From positions 69,972,496 to 70,036,495 of the forward strand of contig CM051457.1 of NCBI GenBank assembly GCA_028274465.1: a stretch of 64,000 nucleotides of DNA. Direction: 5' to 3'. The stretch comes from Plantago ovata (taxonomy: Eukaryota; Streptophyta; Magnoliopsida; Lamiales; Plantaginaceae). The translations under genes were made by a program, and so were the position numbers. Below, piece after piece: positions 20,002 to 31,388 of this stretch; the first letter of the stretch is position 1, and every line of letters starts with the position of its first letter. The notes below the pieces were generated by a model. That model was not told the DNA's origin, made no database searches, and was given only the letters and a program-made list of their open reading frames with translations.

Positions 20002-22363
20002 TTGTGGCTAAGAAGTTAACGATATCGACGTACCATGGTTCCAACTCTATGCGCATAAACTGATCATCGCGCAAATCATCTGGGACGGGTGTGTCATCTT
20101 GTGGAATGTTTGGCAACCGGGAAGAGTGGTCCGCCACTAGATTTTCCTTGCCACTTTTATCAATTATCTCCACTTTGAACTCTTGGAGAAGAAGTACCCA
20201 ACGCATCAAGCGGGGCTTGGTTTCACGCTTAGCAATCAAATGCTTGAGAGCTGCATGGTCAGTGTGAACAAAAACTTTGTACCCAGTAATATAGGACCTG
20301 AATTTACTTAGAGCAAAAATAACCGCTAAGAATTCTTTCTCAGTGGTAGTATAATTAATCTGAGCAACATCCAAGGTCTTATTAGCATAGTAAATCACTC
20401 TGAAATGGTTATCAACCTTTTGACCAAGAACAGCACCCATGGCATAGTCAGAAGCATCACACATAATTTCAAAAGGAATTTTCCAATCCGGAGAGACTAC
20501 AATAGGGGCTGTTAAGAGTTTCTCCTTAAGTGTGTGGAAAGCGTCAAGACATTCTTGTGTGAATTCGAAGGGAACATCTTTAGCAAGCAAGTTACTCAAG
20601 CACTTAGCTATCTTAGACAAATCTTTGATAAATCTCCTATGGAAGCCTACATGCCCAAGGAAGGATTGCAATTCACGCACACAAGTAGGTGGAGGTAACT
20701 TTTCAATGATTTCAAGTTTCCCTTTGTCTACCTCTATCCCTCTTTTAGAAATAGCATGTCCTAACACAATTCCCTCTTTAACCATATAGTGACTCTTTTC
20801 CCAACTCAAGGTAAGATTACATTCAATACACCTCTTTAAGACACGATCAAGTTTATCAAGACAATCATCAAATGAATCACCGTAAATGGAAAAATCATCC
20901 ATAAATACCTCAACAAATTTATTCACCATGTCGGAGAAGACGGAGAGCATGCAACGTTGGAAAGTGGCCGGAGCATTGCACAATCCGAAGGGCATCCTAC
21001 AGTATGCGAAAGTGCCGAAAGGACATGTGAAGGTGGTCTTCTCTTGGTCCTCGGGAGCTATAGGAATCTGGTAGAAACCTGACAAACCATCCAAGAAACA
21101 ATAGAACTCTTGCCCAGCTAGGCGGTTAAGCATATCATCAATAAATGGTAAAGGAAAATGATCTTTCTTTGTGGTAGAATTCAATTTCCTATAATCGATG
21201 CACATACGCCACCCCGTTGCTTTCCTAACGGGTACTAATTCCCCTTTATCATTTGCTTCAACCGTGATACCCAACTTCTTAGGGACTACATGGACGGGAC
21301 TAACCCATTTGCTATCGGGAGCTGGGTAAATCATCTTAGCATCTAGGAGTTTAAGCACCTCTTTCTTCACAACTTCTTGCATAGATGGGTTTAGCCTACG
21401 TTGTGGTTGCCTAACAGGTTTCGCATCTTCCTCTAAGGCTATTTTGTGGGTACATTGCACCGGGCTTATACCCTTGATGTCACCTATGCTCCATCCTATG
21501 GCTCCGGTATTTCTTTTCAACACCTCCACTAACTTAGTCTCTTCCTCCTTACCAATCTTAGAAGATATGATTACAGGTTTAGACTCATTCTCTCCTAGGA
21601 AGACATATTTCAAATGGCTTGGTAATGGTTTAAGCTCAAGGGTTGGTTCACTAGGTGGAGGGGTCACTCCTTCTTCCTCATCTATTCCTAGAGACTCTTC
21701 TACTTCTTCTCCTAGAGGAATTTCGGGTGCATTATCTAGGAGGGCTGTCATGGCTAGGACTTCTTCAGTTACATAATCTTTTTCAAGGTTCATAGTGAGG
21801 GCGGCTTCTAAAGGGTCACTAATATGATGAGCAAAGTAAGAATCGCAAGAAACGGGTTCATACCAATCAACAAATTTAAGCTCTTCAATTATAGCTTCTT
21901 CAGAGTCAGGAGCACATACCTGTTTGTATTGTTCAATCTGTACCTTATCTCTGAGCACTTCCATAGTGATCTTCTTCCCTCGAAGCTCCAAGAAAGTGTT
22001 GGTGGTGGCCATAAAGGGTCTGTCCAAAAGCACTATGTGCTCTTTTTTCGCACTAGTTCCTTCATCCGCCGTTTCCATTACCACGAAGTCGGTTGGCAGG
22101 ATGAGTCGATCCACCTTTACTAGGATATCCTCAACCACCCCAAGTGGGCATTTCACACTCCTATCAGCCATTTGAACGACCATGCTTGTGGTTTGGATTT
22201 CTCCTAACCCCAACGCCTTGTAGATGGAGTATGGCATTAGATTAATGCTAGCCCCCAAATCAAGCATTGCTTTTGCAGATCGGCCGTTTCCCATGGTGAT
22301 ACTAATGATGAAACTCGCGGGATCTTTTTGTTTCAAGGGTAACTCGTTCACGGAATTAACCAT
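19973..22363 (-). CDS. Element C protease, reverse transcriptase and RNase H
   Basis: An open frame of 796 residues. The protease active site DLGAS (residues 35-39, [15 protein letters not shown]) is the Athila form of DTGA. The reverse transcriptase spans about 330-540: [12 protein letters not shown], first catalytic Asp in FLDG (425), [14 protein letters not shown], and FMDD (487-490) in place of YxDD. The RNase H begins near 620 ([32 protein letters not shown]). The frame ends just past the [12 protein letters not shown] connection segment, where a frameshift separates integrase. No lesion was seen within the three domains. The N-terminal Met is internal to the polyprotein; the link to gag lies in the broken 22371-22577 stretch. 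Confidence 0.9.
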   Translation of the reverse strand: MVNSVNELPLKQKDPASFIISITMGNGRSAKAMLDLGASINLMPYSIYKALGLGEIQTTSMVVQMADRSVKCPLGVVEDILVKVDRLILPTDFVVMETADEGTSAKKEHIVLLDRPFMATTNTFLELRGKKITMEVLRDKVQIEQYKQVCAPDSEEAIIEELKFVDWYEPVSCDSYFAHHISDPLEAALTMNLEKDYVTEEVLAMTALLDNAPEIPLGEEVEESLGIDEEEGVTPPPSEPTLELKPLPSHLKYVFLGENESKPVIISSKIGKEEETKLVEVLKRNTGAIGWSIGDIKGISPVQCTHKIALEEDAKPVRQPQRRLNPSMQEVVKKEVLKLLDAKMIYPAPDSKWVSPVHVVPKKLGITVEANDKGELVPVRKATGWRMCIDYRKLNSTTKKDHFPLPFIDDMLNRLAGQEFYCFLDGLSGFYQIPIAPEDQEKTTFTCPFGTFAYCRMPFGLCNAPATFQRCMLSVFSDMVNKFVEVFMDDFSIYGDSFDDCLDKLDRVLKRCIECNLTLSWEKSHYMVKEGIVLGHAISKRGIEVDKGKLEIIEKLPPPTCVRELQSFLGHVGFHRRFIKDLSKIAKCLSNLLAKDVPFEFTQECLDAFHTLKEKLLTAPIVVSPDWKIPFEIMCDASDYAMGAVLGQKVDNHFRVIYYANKTLDVAQINYTTTEKEFLAVIFALSKFRSYITGYKVFVHTDHAALKHLIAKRETKPRLMRWVLLLQEFKVEIIDKSGKENLVADHSSRLPNIPQDDTPVPDDLRDDQFMRIELEPWYVDIVNFLATNDANPSLWT

Positions 22364-22370
22364 CTCGAGT

Positions 22371-22577
22371 TCAGCTACCTCCCCCTTTTTGAAAGATTTT
22401 CTTATTACTCCGCACCTCCTTGAAAATTTTCGTGTAGGCGGGAATATTTTGAATCAATTCCAAAAGGGGAACGTTCACCTCTACTTTTGACGAGATTCCA
22501 TATATTGGTGAGTCTCGAATATCTCTCTTGGCCTCCTTAACTCTCCCTGGAAATGGAAGATGTGGCTTAGGAGGCAC
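22371..22577 (-). pseudogene. Element C gag-protease linker, out of frame
   Basis: A 68-residue frame (KPHLPFPGRVKEAKR, KVEVNVPLLELIQNIPAY) holds the segment that in Athila polyproteins lies between the gag core and protease. It is in a different frame from the end of gag (22481-24136), so a frameshift near 22500-22570 breaks the polyprotein, and it ends at a stop before protease. Confidence 0.7.
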
Positions 22578-24136
22578 GTAAGGGTTGGCTGACTTATGAA
22601 GTTCGCCTTCCTTTTGGTGTGCACCCCCTTGCTCACCTTCCTTTCCCTTTCCGGGAACGAGCTTGGAGTTGGTGTCCCTTCTTCTTTCTCCTCCTTTTCC
22701 AGCTGCTCATCATCACCTGTATCACATGTATTATTAGGCAAAGATTTAGCTTTAGAAGGATACATCAAAGGATATGGTGGTCTTGATTCCTTGCCACTCC
22801 GCAAAAGTATGTTTGCCTCTTCAAGTTCTTCCTCAACTCTTGAGCTCTCTCCATGCTCTTCTTCACTTCCCAAATCAGTCCTGAGCTCCTCAATTATCTC
22901 GCCTTCAAGATTCCAAATTCCCTCGGTTGGAGAAAATTTCAGATTCTGCTCCCAGGTCCCAAGCGAGCCGCTTGGGAGAGCGCAAGCGGAGCGCTTATCA
23001 AGCGCTTCGCTTGGCTCTGGCCAAGCGCTTCGCTTGGCACCTGACTCCCAATTTTTTTCTTCTTTTTCAGCTACTGAACATTCAAGCCCCCCACTTGGCT
23101 GTCCCAAGCGCTCAGCTTGAGATTTTAGTGAATTTTCCTCTTGCTCATGGCATTCGGATGCCCATTCTTCACTCATTTTCTCTTCTAGTAACTCGAGCAT
23201 GACCTCAGATTCTCCTAGAACTTCATACACACACTCCATTCTAGTATCAAAATCCTCTTGGTATTTACCCGGTACTTCGAGCACATTTCCCCAAACCTTC
23301 ATTAGAGTGGATAACACCTCCTCTTCCTCTTCGGAGAAGCACTCCTCTTCACCTTGAGCTTGCGAGTCTTCAGCCTCATAGACGTAATATGGAATATTTT
23401 CACCCGAGCATGTCTTCACTTTATAATCGAAGTTGTCATCATAAGAACTAATGGCAATAGGCTTGGGTGCTCGATAAATCTCTGAGTAGTCAACCGGTGG
23501 CACAAGAGTACGGTTATGTGTCGCAACGAGCAATCTCCCAAAAACCTCTTTGATTTGGGATACGGTACAACTCTCCATACCGTCACATGCACCATCTATC
23601 ACCAACTGCAAGTCTTCATCCAATCCCCGATAAAAACAAGTAATCAGTTCATATTCACTCAACCGATGATGTGGGCATTCGCTCTTGTAGAGCTCAATTC
23701 TCTCTAGAGCATCACAGAACCTTTCTCCCTTCCGCTGAGTGAATTCAATTATCCGCCTCTTGAGCTCTTCATTTTCCCTAAACGAAAGGAACCGATCAAG
23801 AAAGGCGTCTACCACGTCTTGCCAACTCCTCAGTGATCCCCCAGGCAAAGATCTCAACCATTCCTTGGGTTTTCCAGTAAGAGCACATGGAAACAACCGA
23901 CGCAAGAGCTGATCATCATTCAAATCACGTGGTGGTAACAACCCAACATCACGTCGGTATTCTACCACGAATCGTAATGCATTCTCGGAAGGCGAATCTC
24001 GGAAGGTATCTATGCTATAGAGAATTTCATCAGTGACCTCATATAACCTAGCCTCCGGTTCAAGATAAATCGCCGGCTCTTTCCTTATCGCCTCATACCG
24101 GACCTTGAAAGCTTCGTTCAAGCAAACTTCTTCCAT
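22481..24136 (-). CDS. Element C gag
   Basis: A frame of 551 residues starting MEEVCLNEAFK. The gag core lies at about residues 50-215: LRRLFPCALTGKPKEWLRSLPGGSLRSW, FLDRFLSFRENEELKRRI, ELITCFYRGLDEDLQLVI. No CCHC knuckle was seen. A long acidic Glu-rich region follows, then at roughly residues 345-400 a segment encoded by the CAAGCG/CGCTTG near-palindromes (for example KRSAWPEPSEALDKRSACAL), which has no place in the usual gag domain. The start lies about 170 bases after the LTR and primer site, a normal leader. The frame shifts near its end, so the last ~30 residues are probably not native. Confidence 0.85.
   Translation of the reverse strand: MEEVCLNEAFKVRYEAIRKEPAIYLEPEARLYEVTDEILYSIDTFRDSPSENALRFVVEYRRDVGLLPPRDLNDDQLLRRLFPCALTGKPKEWLRSLPGGSLRSWQDVVDAFLDRFLSFRENEELKRRIIEFTQRKGERFCDALERIELYKSECPHHRLSEYELITCFYRGLDEDLQLVIDGACDGMESCTVSQIKEVFGRLLVATHNRTLVPPVDYSEIYRAPKPIAISSYDDNFDYKVKTCSGENIPYYVYEAEDSQAQGEEECFSEEEEEVLSTLMKVWGNVLEVPGKYQEDFDTRMECVYEVLGESEVMLELLEEKMSEEWASECHEQEENSLKSQAERLGQPSGGLECSVAEKEEKNWESGAKRSAWPEPSEALDKRSACALPSGSLGTWEQNLKFSPTEGIWNLEGEIIEELRTDLGSEEEHGESSRVEEELEEANILLRSGKESRPPYPLMYPSKAKSLPNNTCDTGDDEQLEKEEKEEGTPTPSSFPERERKVSKGVHTKRKANFISQPTLTCLLSHIFHFQGELRRPREIFETHQYMESRQK
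22959..23037 (-). repeat. GC near-palindromes inside the gag coding region of C
   Basis: At least four CAAGCG/CGCTTG units (for example CCAAGCGAGCCGCTTGG at 22959-22975) lie in frame within gag. One further degenerate unit is at 23103-23120. They share the core found in the LTRs and 3' region of the same element. Confidence 0.85.
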
Positions 24137-24284
24137 ACCTGTTCAACAACAAAGCCTTCAACTAACTGTAAGTTTCTGTTAGTTACGCAAAACTTTCACA
24201 CAATTCAATCAAGAAAGAAATAAGGGGTGGGAAAGAGATGTTGGCTGAAAAAAACCAAACAAAAACACCAACCAAAGGAGTTAA

Positions 24285-24303
24285 GTCCCCGGCAACGGCG
24301 CCA
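24285..24303 (-). other. Primer-binding site of C (tRNA-Asp type)
   Basis: The minus strand reads TGGCGCCGTTGCCGGGGAC, three bases after the LTR end at 24307. Confidence 0.9.
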
Positions 24304-24306
24304 AAT

Positions 24307-25237
24307 TGATGATGTCGTTTTTCACCAATTAAATTTGTTTAAAAAGCCAAAGAACACCTTTCACTACACAAACAGAGTGCAATGGCAAGTTGTCCCCGAG
24401 TGTCGTTCTCTCGGGACCTAACGTGGCTTTGATCAAGGTTTTTTCTAGCTAATTTCAGTCAACTAGATAATGATTTTTGAGAAAGATGTTTGAACAAAGG
24501 AAGTGATAAATCAAGAGTTTTTGTAAACAAGTTTGGAAAACGGTCGGTGGTAGAAATCGAATACACATGCATGGATTACGAATATGCTCACAAGTTCAGT
24601 GCGTAAAACCTTCAACTAAGTCTGCTAAGCAACTTGTCTAGGTAACTTTCAAGACACACATCATGAAAGGCCACTATCAATAATTTAGAGGTGTTTGTGA
24701 CTAACACCATTTATCTAGCATGCTGCAAATCACTAACATACAATCCTATAGCTTTCATTGACCAACGAGTTTGTCACATACTCTATTCGAATATATTTTA
24801 TAGGCAACTACGAATCATATGAAGTAATTTGCGGCAAGATTGACTCACAACCTCATGTAAGCATAAGCATAATCCATAACATGCATAATTCTACATTCTA
24901 CCACCAACACAAAGGATTTAGCTACTCATATTCATCAATAGAGACATCAATTCATATGAATAATAATCAGAATACATCATATCAAACTACAAGACAAGAG
25001 AGTGATACAAGTTACCACCAAAGCTGTCACTAATTAGTGGAAATCAAAGAAAACCTCTCCGTAGATGATTACAAAGGATGAATTCCAATCAAAATCTTGA
25101 ATCCCAAGCTAAATTACAATGAATCTATGAGTTTCTCTGAGTTTTTGGGGCTTAGGGCTGTCCAAAACTCGTCTCCAATGTTCTGTATATCAAAAAGTAA
25201 CTCCCAAATCAAGTAATGAAGGCAAAATCTGGATCTG
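24307..25237 (-). repeat. 5' LTR of C, proximal part
   Basis: Starts TGATGATGTCG on the plus strand and matches 8943 onward nearly base for base. B2 interrupts it after ATCTG (25233-25237). Confidence 0.9.
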
Positions 25238-26499
25238 TGATGAATGTGTATTTTACACTTTCATTCGAGTCTTTTTCACCTAATTTAGCTATCCTCTATG
25301 TTAATTTAGCTATTTTTTAGTACATTCTATTAGAATAGTGTCACGTTTCCCTTTAGATTTTATTTTACAGGTTTTGGTTGAAATTCAGAGATTTACGGGC
25401 AATTATATTGAAGTCTACAAGGAATTGGTGTTCCAGAAGCCTATTTGGAGTATCTGAAGGTTTCCGGATAGGATTTGGAGTCTAGGGGCCGAATCTGGAG
25501 GTTAGAAGGCTACTAGAAGTCATAAACCGAGTCCAAAAAGGTGAAGAAATCCAAATCCGCGTCGAAAAACGCGGAAATTCCGCGAAATATTGGGGGGCGA
25601 ACCGCCGCATCATAGGGCGAACCGCCCCAGAGGAAATTCGGGGCCTATATATAGAGCTCAAGTTTTTCTCCGAAAATCATATCTTTCCAAGCCTACTTTC
25701 TCACCTCTCTCTATAGTTTTAGGTAGGAACTTCCCGGGGCCTGTCCTGGGAGTTCCATAGCTTAGGGGATACTTTTTCATAGCAGATTGGAGCGCGTAGG
25801 ATCGCAATCGTCTGAAGATTGACAACCTTCGGTAACTTTGTATCTTAGAGTTTTTATCTACTTATTTTATTCTTCTTTCAATATGTTTTCTTCTATGATT
25901 GCTATTGATTGCATGCCTATTATGAGTAGCTAAATTTATCGTTGGGGGTAGTATGTGAATTCTTAGCGAGGGAAGATAATCATGCTAATGGCTATATCGC
26001 GCATTATACTCCGTGTCATTGCTTTATTTCGTTGATCAGTTGCAACCAAAATTCTCGTATGTTGTATTGATCATTATGCACACTTGGACACTTGTCGACC
26101 AATCAGACCAATTATCCTCGTAGTGTTGAATAATTACGGAACACAATAGGACGTTAGTTGTTGACAAGTCAGACCCATATTATCTTCGTAGTGCTTAATA
26201 CTTACAACAGGACACAAGATTGATTCAAAGATCTCTATGCAAGACCGAGGAATTTATGCATGATTATCGACCCATTATGTTAAGAAGGACCATACTATCA
26301 CCAATCTCCATTATCTGCTTGAAAACCCCTATTGCTTTCTATCTGCTGTTTTATATTCTTAATTAGATTTGATAAAGCTAGTATAGTCCTGAGAGAACGA
26401 CACTCGAGTCATTCTACTACTACACTACGGTTTTCGTTGTAGTTGTGGATTGCCTTTGGCTAATACAAATTTATTTGATTGAATCCGACACGTTCATCA
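25238..26499 (+). repeat. 5' LTR of B2
   Basis: TGATGAATGTG to ACGTTCATCA. TATA box CTATATATAG at 25645-25654, preceded by near-palindromes of the GGGCGAACCGCCC type at about 25591-25627. Confidence 0.92.
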
Positions 26500-26502
26500 A
26501 AT

Positions 26503-26510
26503 TGGCGCCG
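26503..26510 (+). other. Truncated primer-binding site of B2 at a deletion junction
   Basis: TGGCGCCG, the first eight bases of the tRNA-Asp site, then CTTGCGTGAAAG from the reverse transcriptase gene. The full site has TTGCC at this point, so a short TTGC microhomology may have mediated the deletion. Confidence 0.8.
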
Positions 26511-27390
26511 CTTGCGTGAAAGAATTGCAATCTTTTCTTGGCCATGTAGGATTTCATAGGAGGTTTATTAAAGATTTTTCGAAAATTGTTAACCTTTAAG
26601 TAGCTTGCTTGCTAAAGATGTGGTTTTCCATTTCTCTAATGAATTCCTAGTTGCTTTTAATACTGTTAAGGAAAAGCTTGTTTCTGCCCTCATTGTTGTG
26701 CCGCCTGACTGGAATCTACCTTTCGAGATTATGTGTGATGCTTCGAATTTTGCTATGGGTGCTGTTTTATGCCAAAAAGTTGATAAGCAGTATCGTGTGA
26801 TTTATTATGTTAGTAAGACGCTAGACACCGCGCAGGTTAATTATACAACAACTGAAACGGAATTTTTAGTTGTTGTCTTTGCTTTACAAAAGTTTAGGTC
26901 TTATTTAATTGGACATCCTGTGAATGTCCATACCGATCATGCTGCTTTAAGACATTTGATAGCTAAGCAAGATTCTAAGCCTAGATTAATCCGTTGGGTC
27001 CTTTTGCTGCAAGACTTTGATTTGACTATAGTAGATAGAGCTGGTAGGGAGAATTTAGTAGCAGATCATTTATCTAGAGTACCTAATATCCCTATAGATC
27101 CGATACCCATTAATGAAGATCTCCCCGATGAGCATCTAATGAAGGCTAATGAGGAGCCATGGTATGCAGATATTGTAAACTATTTGGCTATGAATATTTG
27201 CCCCACTAACTTTTCAGCTTCAGACAAGAGAGCTCTTGCCAAGCAATGCAGGACTTACATATGGGATGATCCGCATCTATTCAAGGAAGGAGCTGATGGG
27301 ATTCTAAGGAGATGCGTGCCACAAGAGGAGCAACAAAGTGTACTGAGCATTGCCATGAGCTTAACTGTGGGGGGCACTACAGTGGATTGA
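26511..27390 (+). pseudogene. B2 reverse transcriptase C-terminus and RNase H
   Basis: It begins in the connection segment ([17 protein letters not shown]), has a frame break near 26594, then an open frame from 26605 (261 residues). RNase H motifs: [32 protein letters not shown]. The connection to integrase follows ([32 protein letters not shown]). A frameshift near 27350 ends the frame just before the integrase zinc finger. The polymerase palm with its catalytic Asp residues is missing, so no active reverse transcriptase could be made. Confidence 0.9.
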
Positions 27391-28460
27391 AGACAGCGCG
27401 CAAGGTACTGCAAGCAGGATTTTTCTGGCCAACAATATACAAAGATGCTCGAAGTTTTGTGAAGAATTGTGACCCATGTCAACGAGGAGGTGGTATCGGC
27501 AAGAAAGATGAAATGCCCCTTCAAGGGAATCTAGTGGTAGAACCTTTCGATGTATGGGGCATTGATTTTATGGGACCATTTCCAAACAGTGGAGGCTATG
27601 AGTACATTCTTGTTGCAGTGGATTATGTGACTAAATGGGTAGAGGCAATTCCTACAAAAACAAATGATGGCGCAGTGGTTATGAAGTTCTTGAAGGAAGT
27701 AATATTTTCGAGATTTGGGTGCCCTAGGACAATCATCAGTGATGGAGGGTCACACTTTGTCAATAGAACATTTGCCTCACTTCTTAAGAGATACAGTGTC
27801 CACCATAGTGTCGCTACACCTTATCACCCACAAACATCGGGGCAAGTAGAAGTCAGCAACCGTCAGATCAAGAAGATCCTTGAGCGAGTAGTGAAGCCTA
27901 GCAGGAAGGATTGGGCAGGAAAATTGAATGATGCACTTTGGGCATACAGAACCAGCTACAAGACAGTGATCGGAACCACTCCGTACAGACTTGTGTATGG
28001 GAAAGCATGTCATCTTCCCGTAGAACTAGAGCACAAGGCATATTGGGCCATTAAAGCACTCAACCTAGATATAGGGAAGGCTGGCGAGGAACGATTGTTG
28101 CAACTAGATGAGCTTGATGAATTACGACTAGGTGCTTATGAAAATGCCAAGATTTACAAGGAACGTACTAAGAAGTATCATGATCGTGGTATAGTACGTA
28201 AGGAATTAATTCCTGGACAAAAAGCTTTGGTGTTTAATTCTCGCCTTCGACTATTTCCTGGAAAGCTCCGTACTCGTTGGGATGGACCGTATGAAATTCT
28301 CGAAGTTGCTCCCCATGGAGCTGTTAAACTCTTCGATCCAAAGACGGGAAATACCTTCAAGGTGAATGGCCAGCGAGTGAAGCCGTACTTCGAGATATCT
28401 AGTGATCAAAGGGAGGTTGATCACCTTGAGCTTACCCTTACCGCCTCCACTGAAGGTTAG
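27312..28460 (+). pseudogene. B2 integrase
   Basis: A 382-residue frame; its first ~14 residues are out of the native frame. Native sequence starts at [18 protein letters not shown] and gives the HHCC finger (CDPCQR). The DDE core follows: [19 protein letters not shown] and [16 protein letters not shown], all three acidic residues present. The C-terminal [19 protein letters not shown] domain is complete and the stop is at 28458-28460. It is about 80% similar by eye to integrase of C. No initiating ATG in the native frame is obvious, and the upstream frameshift cuts it from RNase H. Confidence 0.88.
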
Positions 28461-29673
28461 TGTGTTTTGTTTTCTCACGAGTTTGATTGAGTATTATAGG
28501 TAACTTATACAAGCATTAGCTCTCACCTTGGATCCACTTTCGACGTACGGGACGAGCGACGACGTTCAGGTTTGGGGAGGAGGTTATCGCTGGTTATCTC
28601 TATACTTATCTTGCTTACTTATCTTGCTTATGAAAAACTCGTAAAATTGTTTTTGAATTTTTTTGCATTTGCACGTTTACTGCTTTCCTAGGATAGTCTT
28701 GCATGTTTTATATGGAGTTTATTGCCGAATTTTTTAAACTTTTTTATTGGGTAGATCAACTAACTATGCCATTAATCGTATGCTTCATCTCTATGAATTT
28801 GTTTGAGGTTTTTCTCGCTTGGCTTGTCACATTTATGTATTGCACTTAGTTAAGCATGGTAGTCTCGACATCACTTAGTTGTGTTTTCTCTACTGCGGTT
28901 CACGAAGGCCTTTATAATAGGATGATGCATGTTACGGTCTTATGGTTGTTTCCCGAGTAATTATGTACCTAAGAGGCAACAAGTCTTCACCATGCTTTGA
29001 GATTGCTAAATGCCTAGGAAGGAGGTAGTGTGAGGTTGTGTGATCCTTTGTTTATAACCTATTCTTCCGAATAGGTTTGGGGAGGGGGTTACACCATCAT
29101 TAGACTTGTTTCTGTTTTTCATTTTCGTATCGTGAGTTTTTTCCTTTTCTGTGAATTTTGTACTCCAACCTATTCTTTCGAATAGGTTTGGGGAAGTCGT
29201 TGAGTCATTTTGTTTCTTTAATTGTTATGCTACTGCTGGCTAGAAAAAAAAATCGAAAAAAAAAAAAGGAAAGAAAATTTCCAGGAAGAAAAGAGAAAAA
29301 GGAAAAAAGAATCTGGAAAGAAAAAAAAAAAAAAGAAGACCCCAAAAAAAAAAAAAAAAAAAGCAAAGAAGGGTCCAAAAAATAAAGCCAAATAGCAGTT
29401 TAACAAAGTTTGAGTCTTTTCCATTTTTCGTATTGTTCGTAAGCGTGTTGTAATTTTCTATTTTTATTTTTTATCTTTTTTGTCTTGAGTGTCATCTGTT
29501 CTAGACCACCCTCGTCCTGCCATTCAGGAAGTGGTGAATAGCTTAAGACTTTACTTAAGAGATGGATAGAATAGGGGAGTGTTATCTTTTATAGGGAACC
29601 CTCCTTGGTTTGATGAGAGCCAGTACTGGTTCGACCTCTTTTGAGGACAAGCAAAGGTTCGGTTTGGGGAGTT
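28461..29673 (+). other. 3' noncoding region of B2 with polypurine tract
   Basis: Same block order as in B1: a GGTTTGGGGAGGAGG block (about 28570), hairpins at 29056-29077 and 29167-29188, an A-rich purine tract (about 29245-29395), and the polypurine tract TTTGGGGAGTT (29663-29673) touching the 3' LTR. Here it is read on the sense strand, which confirms the purine bias is on the RNA-like strand. Confidence 0.78.
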
Positions 29674-30935
29674 TGATGAATGTCTATTTTACACTTTCAT
29701 TCGAGTCTTTTTCAGCTAATTTAGGTATCATCTATGTTAATTTAGCTATTTTTTAGTACATTTTATTAGAATAGTGTCACGTTTCCCTTTAGATTTTATT
29801 TTACAGGTTTTGGTTGAAATTCGGAGATTTACGGGCAATTGTATTGAAGTCTACAAGGAATTGGTGTTCCAGAAGCCTATTTGGAGTATCTGAAGGTTTC
29901 CGGATAGGATTTGGAGTCTAGAGGCCGAATATGGAGGTTAGAAGGCTACTAGAAGTCATAAACCGAGTCCGAAAAGGTGAAGAAATCCAAATCCGCGTCG
30001 AAAAATGCGGAAATTCCGCGAAATATTGGGAGGCGAACCGCCGCATCACCGGGCGAACCGCCCCAGAGGAAATTCGGGGCCTATATATAGAGCTCAAGTT
30101 TTTCTCCGAAAATCATATCTTTCCAAGCCTACTTTCTCACCTCTCTCTATAGTTTTAGGTAGGAACTTCCCGGGGCCTGTCCTGGGAGTTCCATAGCTTA
30201 GGGGATACTTTTTCATAGCAGATTGGAGCGCGTAGGATCGCAATCGTCCGGAGATTGACAACCTTCGTTAACTTTGTATCTTAGAGTTTTTATCTACTTA
30301 TTTTATTCTTCTTTCAATATGTTTTCTTCTATGATTGCTATTGATTGCATGCCTATTATGAGTAGCTAAATTTATCGTTGGTGGTAGTATGTGAATTCTT
30401 AGCGAGGGAAGATAATCATGCTAATGGCTATATCGCGCATTATACTCCGTGTCATTGCTTTATTTCGTTGATCAGTTGCAACCAAAATTCTCGTATGTTG
30501 TATTGATCATTATGCACACTTGGACACTTGTCGACCAATCAGACCAATTATCCTCGTAGTGTTGAATAATTACGGAACACAATAGGACGTTAGTTGTTGA
30601 CAAGTCAGACCCATATTATCTTCGTAGTGCTTAATACTTGCAACAGGACACAAGATTGATTCAAAGATCTCTATGCAAGACCGAGGAATTTATGCATGAT
30701 TATCGACCCATTATGTTAAGAATGACCATACTATCACCAATCTCCATTATCTGCTTGAAAACCCCTATTGCTTTCTATCTGCTGTTTTATATTCTTAATT
30801 AGATTTGATAAAGCTAGTATAGTCCTGAGAGAACGACACTCGAGTCATTCTACTACTACACTACGGTTTTCGTTGTAGTTGTGGATTGCCTTTGGCTAAT
30901 ACAAATTTATTTGACTGAATCTGACACGTTCATCA
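29674..30935 (+). repeat. 3' LTR of B2
   Basis: 1262 bp, same length as the 5' copy. TATA box 30081-30090, near-palindromes at about 30030-30064. Confidence 0.92.
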
Positions 30936-30940
30936 ATCTG

Positions 30941-31383
30941 TAACGGCTGCCAAGCGCTTCGCTTGGGCAGAGCCAAGCGAAGCGCTTGCTTCCTGTTCCT
31001 CTTTTGAGATCTCCTGAAATTCCCAGCGTCCCGCTTCTCCAATTCCAAGCGAAGGGCTTGCCTCCTGGGCAGATTTTGGCCTCGAAACTCGATCTTTTGC
31101 CCACGAACGGCCCTCGGGTGCCTTGGGCTCGTCCTTCTCGGCACTTATTGGGGCTCAGACACTCACGAACAAGCCACAGAGATTGGGGAACTTCAACGGG
31201 GCCATCTTTTCATCCAAAAGGCTCGTTTTTAGCCCCAATAACGCCGTTTCGTACCTAAGTGCCTGAAAATGCAGAAAACACAAAACGTGACACTATTCTA
31301 CAAAACTAACCAAAAAACAAGGCTAAAAGGTAGCAAAAGAAGGTAAAAAAGACAAGATGAACGCGTCAAAAATACGTTCATCA
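30941..31383 (-). repeat. 5' LTR of C, distal part
   Basis: Resumes after the ATCTG duplication, contains near-palindromes at 30948-30988, and ends ACGTTCATCA at 31383 followed by CCTCC. Confidence 0.9.
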
Positions 31384-31388
31384 CCTCC

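Larger units (their letters stand above)
25238..30935 (+). mobile_element. Element B2: pol-only Athila-like element
   Basis: Plus-strand orientation, with LTRs of 1262 bp each (25238-26499, 29674-30935) and a perfect ATCTG duplication (25233-25237, 30936-30940). Just after the first eight bases of the primer site the sequence jumps into the end of reverse transcriptase, so gag, protease and most of the reverse transcriptase are deleted. RNase H and integrase, the 3' region and the polypurine tract remain. The two LTRs differ at roughly 2% of sites by eye. Its LTRs belong to the same family as those of B1 and E. Confidence 0.92.
8943..31383 (-). mobile_element. Element C: Athila-like Ty3/gypsy retrotransposon
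   Basis: The ends are TGATGATGTCG (plus, 8943) and ACGTTCATCA (31383), flanked by perfect CCTCC duplications. Minus-strand order: 5' LTR (31383-24307, split by B2), tRNA-Asp-type primer site, gag, protease, reverse transcriptase, RNase H, integrase, a long 3' noncoding region, a polypurine tract, and the 3' LTR (16733-8943, split by B1). The DLGAS protease motif, primer site and LTR termini fit the Athila lineage. LTRs are about 1.37-1.39 kb once the insertions are removed. Frameshifts in gag-protease and before integrase make it defective. Confidence 0.9.

Noticed and set aside
22596..23120. Plus-strand 174-codon ORF opposite gag of C
   Set aside because: Shadow of the acidic gag region on the opposite strand; Ser/Leu-rich with no domain.
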